A DNA stretch of 64,000 bases from CAZLMG01 sp964560765 (GCA_964560765.1 CAZLMG010000015.1:1-64000), one strand, 5' to 3'; shown: positions 16,009 to 25,674, counted from the first letter of the stretch. A program made the numbers and translations. The notes: generated from the sequence alone by a model not told the origin.

Positions 16009-18522
16009 ATGCCTGAAGTCCTGAAGTTCGGCGGATCATCTTTGGCCGATAGCGCTGCTATGAAAAGTGCCGTTAAGGCTGCGTCGCGCCACCAGGGGGA
16101 AGTCCTCATCCTCGTGTCGGCCATGCAGGGGGTGACGGATCTGCTTCTGGCGGCCGCCCGCAGCGCCACGGAGCGTTGCGACGCCTCGCCGGAGATCAGC
16201 AAGTTTCGCGAGAAGTACGCAGGAGTCATTGCCGATCTCGGGCTGCAGTCGGAAGACGGTTTGGCCACAGCATTGAACGAAGCGTCGCGTGAGCTGGAGG
16301 CCATTTGCCAGAGTCTGCTGACGTTGGGTGAAGCAACCGTTAAGGTCATGGATCGAACAGTGGCGCGAGGCGAGCGCCTGTCAGCATTGATCTTTAGCGC
16401 TCTGATGCGAAAGGAAGGACTGCCTACCGCATGGATTGATGCCCAGGAGTTGATTTTTCTCGATCGTCAGTTCGGTGCTTTGTTTCCGAATTTGCAGAAG
16501 TGCGAAAAAGCCGCCAGCAAATTGTCCGAGCTATGGCAGACGTCTCAGTACATCGTGGTTCCGGGATTCATTGGTACCGGTCCCGATCAAGAGACTGTAA
16601 CTCTCGGTCGTGGCGGGTCCGATCTTTCAGCAACAGTACTTGCGGCGGCGACGCACGCATCGGCCGTCTATCTCTATAAGGAAGTGGATGGCTGCATGAC
16701 CGCGGATCCTCGCTTGGTCCCTGAGGCCCGAGTGGTTCCGGAGTTGCACTATCGCGAGGCGGCGGAGTTGGCGTTTTACGGCGCAAAGATCCTGCATCCG
16801 CGCACGATCATCCCGCTGATGGAACAGCAGATTCCACTCTACATTCGTAATACATTTCGACCCGAGAATCCGGGATCCCGCATTGCCGGCGATGTGGCGG
16901 CGGGTGCCTTTCCGGTAAAGGCATTGACGGCTATCCAGGACCAAACTCTCTTGGCCGTCGAGGGCAAGGGTATGATGGGCGTCCCAGGAATTGCCGCTCG
17001 AACGTTTCAGGCGTTAGCCGCTATCGGAACGTCAGTCACTCTGATCAGTCAGGCGTCGAGCGAGGCCAGCATATGCTTGTCCATCCCAACTGCGGACGCC
17101 AAGGGCGCCGCGCAGGCTCTGCGCGAGGCGTTTCAGCATGAGATGGCCCAAGGTCTGATTGAAGATGTTCGACTTTCCTCGGGGCAGGTCGTCATTGCCG
17201 TTGTCGGGCTCGGGATGCGCGGCACTAAGGGGATCGCGGCGCGAACATTTCAAGCCTTGGCCCGCGCTGGGGTGAATATTGAAGCCATTGCCCAGGGGTC
17301 TTCCGAACTGAATATCTCGATCGTGATCAATCGTGAGCAGATGGCTCCAGCTCTGATCGCCCTGCACCGCGAGTTCCGCTTAGAGCGATTGCGCGTGTTT
17401 CCCATGCGTGATCAGGCAGATGTTGGCTATTCTATCTTTGGCTTTGGTCAAATCGGACGCACGCTCTTGCGCCAGGTGCTCAGTCAGCAGAACTACTTCT
17501 CGGAAACACTGCATGTCAACTTACATGCCATTAGTCTTATGGACTCTCGTGGTGATGTGAGTTCGGCGGAGGGGTTGAGTCCAACCGAATTGGAAGATGC
17601 CATGGCCTACAAAGAGCGAGGCATTGGACTCGGCAAGGATGTCTCCGTTGCGGGTGCTTCCCGCGACTGGCATTCACACCTGGAAAAGGTGTTGGCCAGC
17701 AACGGCTTCAGCCGCAGTATTTTTGTCGATACGACGGCTACGGATTCCGAGTCGCTGGTCATGAGGGCGCTGTCGAGCGGATTACATGTGGTTTTGGCAA
17801 ATAAGAAGCCGCTGACGGTGCCGCAAGCACGCTATGACGAGATTTGGATGGTTGCCGCGGCGCAGAAGGCATTGTTGCGCTATGAGGCGACGGTTGGTGC
17901 TGGGTTGCCTGTTCTTGATACACTGGCCAAACTACGCGAGTCGGGAGACCAGATCATTGCCATTGCCGGCTGTCTCTCGGGGACTCTTGGTTACTTGATG
18001 AGCGAATTGGAGTCGGGTACAAAATTTTCCGATGCCGTCCGACATGCGCATGCGCGTGGCTTCACCGAGCCAGACCCCCGCGATGACCTGTGTGGTATGG
18101 ACGTGGCGCGCAAAGCACTGATCCTGGCGCGGACGATTGGTAAGCGTTTGGACTTAGCGGACGTTTCCGTTGAGAGTCTCTTCACCAAAGAGCTGGATCA
18201 CAGCGAGCCACGAGCGTTTATCGATGGGTTGGTGGCATTAGACGGCGAATGGCAACAAAGAATTGCATCGGCAAATCAGCGACAGGCTGTCTGGCGTTAT
18301 GTTGCGCGAATCGGTCAGGATCGCGTCGCCGTCGGGCTCGAGGAGGTACCGATTTCGTCGCCCCTGGGGCGTCTGCGAGGAACCGACAATCAGGTGGTCA
18401 TTCATACGCGCCGCTATGACACCAATCACCTGATCGTGACCGGGCCAGGTGCGGGCGCTGAGGTGACAGCAGCAGGTGTTCTGAACGACATGTTGGCGAT
18501 TGCCACGGCCAAGTTGGACTAG
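16009..18522 (+). CDS. thrA: bifunctional aspartokinase / homoserine dehydrogenase
   Basis: An 837-residue fusion. The N-terminal aspartokinase has KFGGSSLAD at residues 6-14 and GRGGSDLSA further on. Two ACT regulatory domains follow (about 305-460, with GMMGVPGIAARTFQALA and GMRGTKGIAARTFQALA). A homoserine dehydrogenase begins at the nucleotide-binding FGFGQIGRTLL (about residue 477) and contains NKKPLT and the EATVGAGLPVLDTL active-site block. It catalyses the first and third steps of the aspartate pathway toward Thr and Met. In enteric ThrA the ACT pair gives threonine feedback control; the same is likely here because the thrB and thrC genes follow in one operon. The gene starts after an AAGGGGAAGAG ribosome site. 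MetL-type identity is less likely because of that context. Confidence 0.95.
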   Translation: MPEVLKFGGSSLADSAAMKSAVKAASRHQGEVLILVSAMQGVTDLLLAAARSATERCDASPEISKFREKYAGVIADLGLQSEDGLATALNEASRELEAICQSLLTLGEATVKVMDRTVARGERLSALIFSALMRKEGLPTAWIDAQELIFLDRQFGALFPNLQKCEKAASKLSELWQTSQYIVVPGFIGTGPDQETVTLGRGGSDLSATVLAAATHASAVYLYKEVDGCMTADPRLVPEARVVPELHYREAAELAFYGAKILHPRTIIPLMEQQIPLYIRNTFRPENPGSRIAGDVAAGAFPVKALTAIQDQTLLAVEGKGMMGVPGIAARTFQALAAIGTSVTLISQASSEASICLSIPTADAKGAAQALREAFQHEMAQGLIEDVRLSSGQVVIAVVGLGMRGTKGIAARTFQALARAGVNIEAIAQGSSELNISIVINREQMAPALIALHREFRLERLRVFPMRDQADVGYSIFGFGQIGRTLLRQVLSQQNYFSETLHVNLHAISLMDSRGDVSSAEGLSPTELEDAMAYKERGIGLGKDVSVAGASRDWHSHLEKVLASNGFSRSIFVDTTATDSESLVMRALSSGLHVVLANKKPLTVPQARYDEIWMVAAAQKALLRYEATVGAGLPVLDTLAKLRESGDQIIAIAGCLSGTLGYLMSELESGTKFSDAVRHAHARGFTEPDPRDDLCGMDVARKALILARTIGKRLDLADVSVESLFTKELDHSEPRAFIDGLVALDGEWQQRIASANQRQAVWRYVARIGQDRVAVGLEEVPISSPLGRLRGTDNQVVIHTRRYDTNHLIVTGPGAGAEVTAAGVLNDMLAIATAKLD

Positions 18523-18542
18523 TTGATCAGGTGGGAGTGCGC

Positions 18543-19484
18543 ATGCAGCGCCATGCAGACAAAACAGTGAAACTCACGGTGCCAGCGACCATTGGCAACA
18601 TTGGGCCGGGCTTTGATGTCTTGGGCCTCGCGGTCGAAGGATTGGGGGATGTGTACCAGTGCTCGCCCAGTACCAGTGGGCACCACGAAGTGGTCGTTAC
18701 TGGGCGGGATGCGGATGCCGTGCCAACGGAGTTTGCCAAGAACTGTTTTTTTGTTGCTGCTGAAGCGCTCATGCAACGTGCTCAACAATTCGTACCGCTG
18801 CGTGTGCACATACAGCGTCAACTACCCTTGGCTGGCGGATTGGGAGCTAGCGCTGCCGCCAGCGTTGCCGGTGCCATGCTATCCAATCGCTTCGTCGATC
18901 ATCCACAGTCGACCAGCGCAGAAATCGAGGCAGCTCTGGTCGGAGAGGCAGCGGTTGCGGGTGCTCATCTAGACAACATCGCTCCAGCCTATTTCGGCGG
19001 CGTGACTTTGATTCGGTCTGTTCGGGATCGCGACATCATTCCGATCGAGGTGAAGGGAGAGTGGTGGTTGGCTGTTGTCTCGCCTGCCATGCGCTTGGCG
19101 ACCCGCGAAGCCCGGGCGGTGTTACCGACGTCGCTGCCCACAGCCACTTGGGTCGAACAGATGGCGCACACGGCCTGTTTGATCACCGCGTTTCATAAGG
19201 GAGACCATCAACTTGCGGCTCGGTCGCTGCGTGATGTTTTTGCCGAGCCGCATCGACAGGCCCTCATTCCGCGATTTGCGGAAGTGAAGGCAGCGGCCTT
19301 GAGGGCAGGTGCACTTGGGTGCTCCATCAGCGGTGCCGGCCCCAGCATCTTTGCCTTGGCAGCCACGCAAGCTGCCGCAACCAGTGCGGCCGAAGCGATG
19401 ACGGCTGCATTTGTGCCGATGACAACAACATCACACGTTGGGCGCATGGCTCGACAGGGAGCGCGTGTGGAGGTTTCCTCATGA
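18543..19484 (+). CDS. thrB: homoserine kinase
   Basis: A 313-residue GHMP-family kinase. The ATG at 18543 lies 20 bp after thrA with a good GGTGGGAG site; a GTG at 18531 is also in frame. It contains VPATIGNIGPGFDVLGLA at the N-terminus and the phosphate-binding LAGGLGASAAASVAGA near residue 95. It phosphorylates L-homoserine with ATP. The stop TGA overlaps the start of threonine synthase (ATGA), so the two are translationally coupled. Confidence 0.95.
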   Translation: MQRHADKTVKLTVPATIGNIGPGFDVLGLAVEGLGDVYQCSPSTSGHHEVVVTGRDADAVPTEFAKNCFFVAAEALMQRAQQFVPLRVHIQRQLPLAGGLGASAAASVAGAMLSNRFVDHPQSTSAEIEAALVGEAAVAGAHLDNIAPAYFGGVTLIRSVRDRDIIPIEVKGEWWLAVVSPAMRLATREARAVLPTSLPTATWVEQMAHTACLITAFHKGDHQLAARSLRDVFAEPHRQALIPRFAEVKAAALRAGALGCSISGAGPSIFALAATQAAATSAAEAMTAAFVPMTTTSHVGRMARQGARVEVSS

Positions 19485-20764
19485 GTCGTTTCGACACTCA
19501 GGAGTTTTTGCAGTGCATACAATGCCCGGCGCAATTCCCGCTGACCGAGGTGCGCTATCGTTGCCAGTGCGGTGGTCTTTTGGCGGTTGAAAGAACTGAG
19601 GCTCAATGGCTTGGCATGCCTGGACGCGAGTTGTTCGATGAGCGTCGACGAAGTAATCGACCCGAAGATCGATCGGGAGTGTGGCGATTTCGCGAGGCTA
19701 TCTTGGGTGTTCCCGTCGAAAAGTTAGTCGTGCATCCCGAGGGTGAAACGGCGCTGTATGCGCGGGAGTCGTTATCGAAAAAAGTGGGCGTGGCTCAATT
19801 CTATCTGAAACACGAGGGCGAGAATCCAACTGGGTCATTTAAGGATCGTGGCATGACCGTCGCTGTGACTCAAGCGGCCATGTTGGGCAAACGCATCGTC
19901 GCTTGTGCCTCTACAGGCAACACCAGCGCTGCTTTGGCAGCGTATGCAGCACAGGCCGGAATGCAGGCATTGGTCTTGTTGCCTGCCGGCAAAGTGGCAA
20001 CCGGTAAAGTCGCGCAAGCGATCGGCTATGGTGCAAAGTGCATCGGTATTGCCGGCGACTTTGATGCGGCGATGCACTTGGTCGAGCAGGCCGCTGATCA
20101 GCTCGGTTGGTATTTGGTGAACTCGGTGAATCCGTTTCGCCTTGAAGGTCAAAAGACCGTGATGTGGGAGATGCTGCAGGATTTGGGCTGGCACGCACCC
20201 GATTGGGTGGTTGTTCCTGGGGGAAATCTCGGCAACACCAGCGCCTTTGGCAAGGCCTTGCTGGAAGCAAAGCGCGCCGGTTGGATTCAGAAGTTACCGC
20301 GCATCGCTGTGGTGCAAGCAGCGGGTGCCAATCCGTTCTATCAGAGCTACTTGCGGAAGTTTGCAGCGTTTGCGCCGGTGCCGGCGAAGACAGTGGCCAC
20401 CGCCATTCAAATCGGAAATCCCGTCAATTACGCCAAAGCGCGCGTCGTGATGCAGATGCTCAACGGCGTGGTCTGTCAGGTGGATGACGCGCAAATTATG
20501 GCCGCCAAACACGCGATTGATCGCGCCGGGATTGGCTGTGAACCCGCCAGTGCTTGCTCTTTGGCCGGCGCCGAAGTCCTGGTGAAGGAGGGGGTGATCA
20601 AGCCTAACGAGACCGTTGTGGGTATCCTGACAGGCCATATGCTGAAGGACACCGATGCGGTGCTGGCGGCCGCGGGGATGGGGGATACGGCTGCGTTTCC
20701 GACCATTCAGCCGACGATTGCGGCCCTGCGGGACGTAAGTGCCGCCACGGAAACGAAGAATTAA
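19481..20764 (+). CDS. thrC: threonine synthase
   Basis: A 427-residue PLP enzyme that turns O-phosphohomoserine into threonine. The ATG at 19481 follows a GGAGG site and overlaps the thrB stop by four bases; the longer frame upstream of it is read inside thrB and is not used. A short zinc-ribbon-like segment (CIQCPAQF to CQCGG) opens the protein. The PLP-binding Lys121 is in NPTGSFKDRGM, and the phosphate-cup CASTGNTSAALAAYAA follows. This is the shorter threonine synthase type rather than the long E. coli-like enzyme. Confidence 0.95.
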   Translation: MSRFDTQEFLQCIQCPAQFPLTEVRYRCQCGGLLAVERTEAQWLGMPGRELFDERRRSNRPEDRSGVWRFREAILGVPVEKLVVHPEGETALYARESLSKKVGVAQFYLKHEGENPTGSFKDRGMTVAVTQAAMLGKRIVACASTGNTSAALAAYAAQAGMQALVLLPAGKVATGKVAQAIGYGAKCIGIAGDFDAAMHLVEQAADQLGWYLVNSVNPFRLEGQKTVMWEMLQDLGWHAPDWVVVPGGNLGNTSAFGKALLEAKRAGWIQKLPRIAVVQAAGANPFYQSYLRKFAAFAPVPAKTVATAIQIGNPVNYAKARVVMQMLNGVVCQVDDAQIMAAKHAIDRAGIGCEPASACSLAGAEVLVKEGVIKPNETVVGILTGHMLKDTDAVLAAAGMGDTAAFPTIQPTIAALRDVSAATETKN

Positions 20765-21067
20765 CAAAAGTCTTTCATTTCAGGCTGTTGCAAAGACAGT
20801 TGTCGAAGCGCTACGACTTTATGAATCATCGAACCATTGCCATCCCACGGTAGCCGGCTCGAATGCCTTAGATGACGGGCCATTCTTGCTGCCGGCTAAG
20901 AAGCCTTTTCGGGTGAGAAGAATGGGTGCACACTCTTTCGCGAGCAACGAGCCGCCAAGAAATCGTCATAAGTATCCGTTATGGAGGCGATTTCATCCTG
21001 ATTGGTGGCGTGGTCCCGAACCTGCAAAGCAGAGGGGAGATTATTCAACTCAGGGAGTGAACTCATC
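20765..21067. other. non-coding gap with hairpins before the BNR-repeat gene
   Basis: No gene is supported in these 303 bases. Two inverted repeats are visible: TAGCCGGC at 20851-20858 with GCCGGCTA at 20891-20898, and a compact hairpin at 20960-20993 (AAATCG...CGATTT outer arms, CATAA...TTATG inner arms). A GGGAG site directly precedes the next start. No T-tract terminator for the thr operon was found. Confidence 0.45.
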
Positions 21068-21994
21068 ATGAAGAAGCATGAATGTCGATTGCATCGTTGC
21101 TTATCCACCGCGGCCACTCTGATGATTTCGCTGACGATAGGGTGTGGCAAAGATTTGCGGGTTGTAAAGCCGGCTTTAAAGCATGAAACGGCGGCCGATA
21201 CCAGCGCCGATATCGATACTGATACTGATAACGACAACGGGACCGATTCCGGAACCGACAACGAGACAATCACGCCTTGGAATACGGCGGATCTGAAGTT
21301 CAACACCATTCGCAGTACGCCGAGTGGCCTCGGTAGCAACTACATCTACGATGTCTATGTCTCTGGTTCGACGATCTTTGCGGGGACCGAAGCGGGCCTT
21401 TCGATCTCAAAAGATGGCGGCACGACGTGGACCAATAAGTCAAAAGTAGATGGCTTAGGCAACGAGAATGTGACCGATGTCTATGTCCATAACTCAACAA
21501 TTTATGCATCGACATGGGGAGGCCTTTCCATCTCAACGGATGGCGGTGTGACCTGGACCAATAAAACGACGGCAAATGGGTTAGTCAACAGCGACGTGAA
21601 TGGAGTCTATGTTTCAGGTTCAACAATTTACGTTGCGACCCGTGGAGGTGTTTCGATTTCAATCGATGGTGGTGCGACCTGGAGCCATAAGACGACTGCA
21701 AATGGGTTAGGCTACGATTTCGTGGTGGGGGTCTACGCTTCAGGCTCAACAGTTTACGCGGCGACCACTGAGGGCCTTTCGATCTCTGTAAATGGGGGTG
21801 CGACTTGGACCCATAAGACGACGGCAAATGGGCTCGCCAGCAACATGGTGAACGGGGTGTATGCTGTAGGCGGCAAGATTTATGCGGCGACGAATGGTGC
21901 AGGGGTTTCGATTTCAGAAGACGGCGGTTCGACATGGAGGACGAAGACAACCGCAAATGGTTTGGGTAGCGACTACGTGTATGAATTCTACTAG
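21068..21994 (+). CDS. BNR-type tandem-repeat lipoprotein, N-terminal portion
   Basis: A 308-residue protein from ATG 21068 (the frame is open to 21002). It begins with a lipoprotein signal (STAATLMISLTIGC, lipobox IGC), then an Asp/Thr-rich linker (about residues 35-65), then repeats of about 42 residues of the kind SISTDGGATWTNKTTANGL followed by VYxSGSTIYAAT. These are BNR/Asp-box-like units of a secreted multi-bladed propeller, seen in sialidases and in adhesion or photosystem-assembly-related proteins. The frame ends at a TAG at 21992-21994, in the middle of a repeat, although the same frame then continues for 380 more codons. So this is either a truncated product or the front half of a broken gene. 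Catalytic sialidase residues were not identified. Confidence 0.7.
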   Translation: MKKHECRLHRCLSTAATLMISLTIGCGKDLRVVKPALKHETAADTSADIDTDTDNDNGTDSGTDNETITPWNTADLKFNTIRSTPSGLGSNYIYDVYVSGSTIFAGTEAGLSISKDGGTTWTNKSKVDGLGNENVTDVYVHNSTIYASTWGGLSISTDGGVTWTNKTTANGLVNSDVNGVYVSGSTIYVATRGGVSISIDGGATWSHKTTANGLGYDFVVGVYASGSTVYAATTEGLSISVNGGATWTHKTTANGLASNMVNGVYAVGGKIYAATNGAGVSISEDGGSTWRTKTTANGLGSDYVYEFY

Positions 21995-23134
21995 TCAGGT
22001 TCGATAATTTATGCGGCCACAGGCGGAGGCATTTCCATGTCAACCGATGGTGGCGCAACGTGGACGAATAAGAATGCTACTCATGGAATCGCTCGCGACA
22101 TTGTGACGGCGGTCTACGCCTCAGGTACGACCATTTACGCGGCGACCCGATTCGGTCTTTCCATCTCAACTGACGGGGGCGCGACCTGGAGGAACAAAAT
22201 GACTACCAATGGGCTTGTCGGGGATGGCGCAACCGGGCTTTATGTGGCCGAGGCGACCATTTACGCGCCGACCTCGCAAGGACTTGCCATCTCAACCGAT
22301 GGTGGTCTGCATTGGACGTACAAGAATTCTAACAACGGGCTCGGTCATGACCGGGTATCGCAAGTCCATGGGGCAGGTTCGACGATTTATGCGAAGACAT
22401 ACGATTCAATCCGCAGTGGCATTTCGGTCTCAACGGATGGTGGCGCAACTTGGTCTAGCAAGCTGACTCTAAGTGGTAGAAGTGAAGGCTTGGATATCTC
22501 GGATATGTCTGTGGTCGGTTCTACCATCTACGCCGCAACCAGTGAAGGCGATCTTATGATCTCAAGCGATGGCGGCACGACGTGGACGACTAGGACAATT
22601 CCTAATTGGAAAGACTATGATTGGTTGAATGCTATCCACGTCTCAGGGTCTACAATCTATGCTGCGACCTTGTTTAGCGGACTCTTCATTTCGACCGATG
22701 GGGGCGCGACCTGGACAAGTAAGACGCTGGCGCATGGATTAGGTAGCAACCACGTTAGGGCGGTCTATGCCTTAGGCTCGACAGTGCATGCAGTTACAAT
22801 GCAACAAAATGAGCGTTTCATGGACGAGTCAAGCATTTCCGTTTCGACGGATGGCGGCTCGACTTGGAGCAAAATGAAAAGCTCTGATGGGATCGACGTC
22901 AGCAAAGTCACTGCTTTGTATGGTTCAGGCTCAACCATCTATGCATATGGTGGGGACGCCCTTCTGTCGGGGGACGCTGGTCTGTCGATCTCGATGGATG
23001 CTGGCAAGACTTGGACGAAGTTAGATACGGCGAATGGATTGGGAAGCAATTCTGTGTACTCGGTCTTTGATACCGGTTCCAAAATCTATGTCGGGACTTC
23101 TGGCGGTCTATCGATTGCAGACTGGGCGAATTGA
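21300..23134 (+). repeat. about 14 tandem ~126 bp coding repeats (BNR/Asp-box units)
   Basis: The translated sequence repeats about every 42 residues with the shared pattern (V)Y-x-SGSTIYAAT-x-x-GLSIS-x-DGG-x-TW-x-x-K-x-x-x-x-GL. About 14 units span this region, several with different lengths (one longer unit near 22800). Repeats at this identity invite recombination and assembly collapse. Confidence 0.8.
21995..23134 (+). pseudogene. in-frame continuation of the BNR-repeat protein after a TAG stop
   Basis: Directly after the TAG at 21992-21994 the same reading frame continues with SGSIIYAATGGG and further BNR-like units to a stop at 23134. The first internal ATG is at 22037 and has no ribosome site or signal peptide, so it is unlikely to be an independent gene. 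The TAG stands where neighbouring repeats have Ala or Val (between Tyr and SGS), so more than one base change separates it from a repeat codon. This can be a nonsense mutation, a sequencing error, a read-through stop, or a genuine end with the tail decaying. The last 150 bp read as normal repeats ending in a short tail. Confidence 0.6.
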
Positions 23135-23201
23135 AAGTCGCCCAGTTGGTAAAGTTTTTAGGTCCTTAGCCGATAAGCATGGCGGAAGGACTGCCGAAAC
23201 C

Positions 23202-23921
23202 ATGCTGAATGTTATCAATAAAATCATTTGGTTACTCTTGGTCTTGAGCCCCCTGCTGGGTTGCTCGGAATGGTTGGCTCCCAGCTCTAGTCAGCCACTC
23301 GCGGTCGAGTCAATGACCCCGGACGTTGTCGAGGAGCCAACGGTCACGGGGACTTTCGATCCAGGTCCGTTGATCGGGAGCATCGCCGACGCGACGGGCT
23401 CGATTCCAGCGATCATGGGTGCTGTTTGGGCGGAACTTCGCTCGACACCGGATGGTCCGGAGACGATCGTGCACATCAGCAACGATCTTGTGTATGCCAG
23501 CCGCTTTCGTGAAATTAGAGGTTTTGGTGCCTGCGCCATCTACGAGCCGGCCGCAGTTCCTGAAACCATATTCGATATTGCGCTGACCTTGCGCAAAGGT
23601 GGATTGAATGAGCTAGGCTTGCCGAAGCAGCTGCGCTTCGAGCGCACCTCCGTCGAGGATAGCGGAGGCTTGCTAGACGTTCAGCTTTACGGCAGTGACC
23701 TGCCGGCGCAGCTTGCGGGCACTGGCACCATAGAGTTTTCGTCATTGCGCGAGCGCAATGACGGTGATTTGCAAGCATCCATCAAACTGTATTTTCCTCG
23801 GGCTGATCTCGATGCTTGGGAGTATGAGGCGAGCTTACAATTTCCTGCTGTGACGGTAGTCGAAAACCCCCAGTTTCCAACATGCCCCGCCGGGCAGCGC
23901 GCGACACCGATTTACAAGTAG
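23202..23921 (+). CDS. lipoprotein of unknown function
   Basis: A 239-residue protein from ATG 23202. A typical lipoprotein signal with lipobox LLGC (Cys21) is followed by a Ser/Pro-rich linker and a probably beta-rich domain with alternating hydrophobic residues. The frame is open upstream into the BNR gene, but only this ATG gives a signal. It lies 67 bp after the BNR repeat gene on the same strand and could be on one transcript. It converges on the barrel gene with 2 bp between stops. No family is recognised. Confidence 0.6.
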   Translation: MLNVINKIIWLLLVLSPLLGCSEWLAPSSSQPLAVESMTPDVVEEPTVTGTFDPGPLIGSIADATGSIPAIMGAVWAELRSTPDGPETIVHISNDLVYASRFREIRGFGACAIYEPAAVPETIFDIALTLRKGGLNELGLPKQLRFERTSVEDSGGLLDVQLYGSDLPAQLAGTGTIEFSSLRERNDGDLQASIKLYFPRADLDAWEYEASLQFPAVTVVENPQFPTCPAGQRATPIYK

Positions 23922-23923
23922 AT

Positions 23924-24718
23924 CTAAAGAAACAAATTCATGCCGATGCGCATCACGTGCAGCTCGGTGTATTGAATGGGCTTGGCTCCTTCGGCGTCCG
24001 ACTTGAGAGTCCCCGTGGTGTATTCGATCTCGGCGCTGCCGGCGACGTTACTGTCGACGAAGTAGTGAAAGCCGCCACCTGCGACGATGCGAGACCCGGA
24101 TAGAGAAATATCATCTTCGCCATCCGTGGAATTACCGCCACCCACATAACCAATGCCAAGAAATGCATAGAAAAGTCCTTGGTCACGATTGAGATCGCCA
24201 AAAATATACTTTCCCAGCAGGGTAAAGTTGTAGGCTCGGTTATTGACGACTTGATCGCTGCGTAGATCCGTCTCGTATTTGCTGGTCCTGTCCACATAGC
24301 TTAGATCAGGTCCAACCGCGAACGACGGTGAATACAAATACAAGGCGCGGAGAGTCAGTTCGTAGTTTCCATCGCCGGATTTCTGCTCGCCTTGAGTTTG
24401 GCTGCGTGAAAAAAAATCAGAAAGCAGCGCAATCTCCCATTGATAGGGCTCATCCGGCGCGACACTGCTCGTTCCTTCAGTAGCTCCGCTTGCCTTTGGT
24501 GCTTCTGAATCGCTTTGAGTCGCGGCCTTGGGTGCTATTGTGCGCCGCCGATTCTCGCGTTTTTGTCGCCGGCCTTCCCGCCCTTGAGCAAGAAGCTGCG
24601 CAGCATCCGTGAAATCTTCGGCGCTGGTGGCGAGTGCTGCGATGTCGAAACAAAACATGAAAACTAAATTGATGGCCGCAAATTGGCTAATTTTTCGCAA
24701 AATCGGGCACAGCACCAT
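23924..24718 (-). CDS. outer-membrane beta-barrel protein
   Basis: A 264-residue protein. After a hydrophobic N-terminus (QFAAINLVFMFCFDIAALA) comes a basic, Gln-rich helix (GREGRRQKRENRRR) and an Ala/Ser-rich linker, then repeated amphipathic strands such as QWEIALLSDFFS, YELTLRALYLYS, FYAFLGIGYVGGG and the terminal HVMRIGMNLFL, the usual end of outer-membrane barrels. It resembles small OmpA/OmpW-like barrels but matches no named family. The signal region is long and the cleavage site is unclear. Confidence 0.65.
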   Translation of the reverse strand: MVLCPILRKISQFAAINLVFMFCFDIAALATSAEDFTDAAQLLAQGREGRRQKRENRRRTIAPKAATQSDSEAPKASGATEGTSSVAPDEPYQWEIALLSDFFSRSQTQGEQKSGDGNYELTLRALYLYSPSFAVGPDLSYVDRTSKYETDLRSDQVVNNRAYNFTLLGKYIFGDLNRDQGLFYAFLGIGYVGGGNSTDGEDDISLSGSRIVAGGGFHYFVDSNVAGSAEIEYTTGTLKSDAEGAKPIQYTELHVMRIGMNLFL

Positions 24719-24888
24719 AGGTTTTTCGCCTCTTGCGATGTGGTTGATACGATTGCTGATTCACGCCGAGTTTAGCACGGGTCCAAGTTTTCAGCCAAGT
24801 TTGAACCCAAGTTTACATGGTCAGTTTCTGGATAACGTCGTAAATTAGGCGAAAGCACACCACACATCGACGTTCAGGGAGGGCGACC

Positions 24889-25563
24889 ATGCTTGGCAAA
24901 GTGATTGCGATCAGCAGTTTCGTGTTGGCGTTACAGGGCTGTTACATCGATCCCACATCCGAGGATCGATTACCGATTCCGGGTGAGTATGAGTCACAAG
25001 ACCTCGTCGGCCAATGCCGGGTAGGTTTGTCCACGGGCTGCTTTGAGGGGCAGGTCATTGCCTCACCAAGCATTCGTGTTTCGGGAAAAGAATTTTTTGA
25101 TGCGACCGAATTGGCGATGCACTTTGATCAACTCGTGGCTGTGCAAAGCCCTGAGGGTTCGAAGCTTCGTGGTGAAGACTATCAATTGGACCTCGTTACC
25201 CGTCTAGATAACGACGCCTTTGTGAAAGACTTCCACGTTTATATGAAGGGCGAATACACTCGCGACGGTATCGCGACGCCAAACGGCAAGATCTTCATTC
25301 ATCGTTTGCCGCCGGGTGAATACAATGTGCGCGTGCAAAAGGATATTCGCTTTGATGTCGTGACTAAAGTTGCGGCCATCGAAGGCAGCACCGAAGAGAC
25401 GGAACTTCGTCGTCCATTCTGCGCCACGCTCTACCAAGACATGTATGTCGAGATCCTAGCCGGTCAGCAAGCAAGACCGGTATTTGATGATTTCAACTTG
25501 CATGTAACGGATGCAAATTGCGGTAAGACAGGCCCGAGCCAGGTGGTGACGGTTAATCCTTAG
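24889..25563 (+). CDS. lipoprotein of unknown function
   Basis: A 224-residue protein with a strong GGAGG site before ATG 24889. The signal MLGKVIAISSFVLALQGC has a lipobox Cys at residue 18. The mature part is acidic and probably beta-rich, with a GEYTRDGIATPNGKIFIHRL block resembling an Ig-like or carboxypeptidase-regulatory-like strand region. Conserved domains were not recognised. It is divergent from the barrel gene and is followed by a strong hairpin. Confidence 0.6.
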   Translation: MLGKVIAISSFVLALQGCYIDPTSEDRLPIPGEYESQDLVGQCRVGLSTGCFEGQVIASPSIRVSGKEFFDATELAMHFDQLVAVQSPEGSKLRGEDYQLDLVTRLDNDAFVKDFHVYMKGEYTRDGIATPNGKIFIHRLPPGEYNVRVQKDIRFDVVTKVAAIEGSTEETELRRPFCATLYQDMYVEILAGQQARPVFDDFNLHVTDANCGKTGPSQVVTVNP

Positions 25564-25567
25564 TGTA

Positions 25568-25591
25568 CCTAACGCGCCTTGGCGCGTTAGG
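25568..25591. other. perfect 11 bp hairpin after the lipoprotein gene
   Basis: CCTAACGCGCC and GGCGCGTTAGG form a perfect 11 bp stem around TT, starting five bases after the stop at 25563. There is no T-run on either side, so it is probably a 3' end stabiliser or a weak bidirectional terminator between convergent genes. The downstream bases also contain a run of nine C at 25664-25672, between this hairpin and the deoxyhypusine-synthase-like gene. Confidence 0.6.
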
Positions 25592-25674
25592 CTGCAGGAT
25601 CTGGTGTCCGATTCGCCAGGTCCTGTCTTGAGCCAAGCGAAGGCGCATCTCCCGCGAGTAGCACCCCCCCCCTC

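Noticed and set aside
20851..20898. Inverted repeat TAGCCGGC...GCCGGCTA as a thr operon terminator
   Set aside because: The arms are separated by 32 bases and followed by no T-run; a weak case.
21066..22058. Minus-strand open frames with Arg/His/Ser repeats opposite the BNR gene
   Set aside because: They mirror the coding repeats on the other strand and carry no signal peptide or ribosome site.
25664..25672. Run of nine C next to the deoxyhypusine-synthase-like gene
   Set aside because: It lies outside the coding region, downstream of the stop, so it cannot switch the gene by frameshift; single homopolymers of this length occur by chance.
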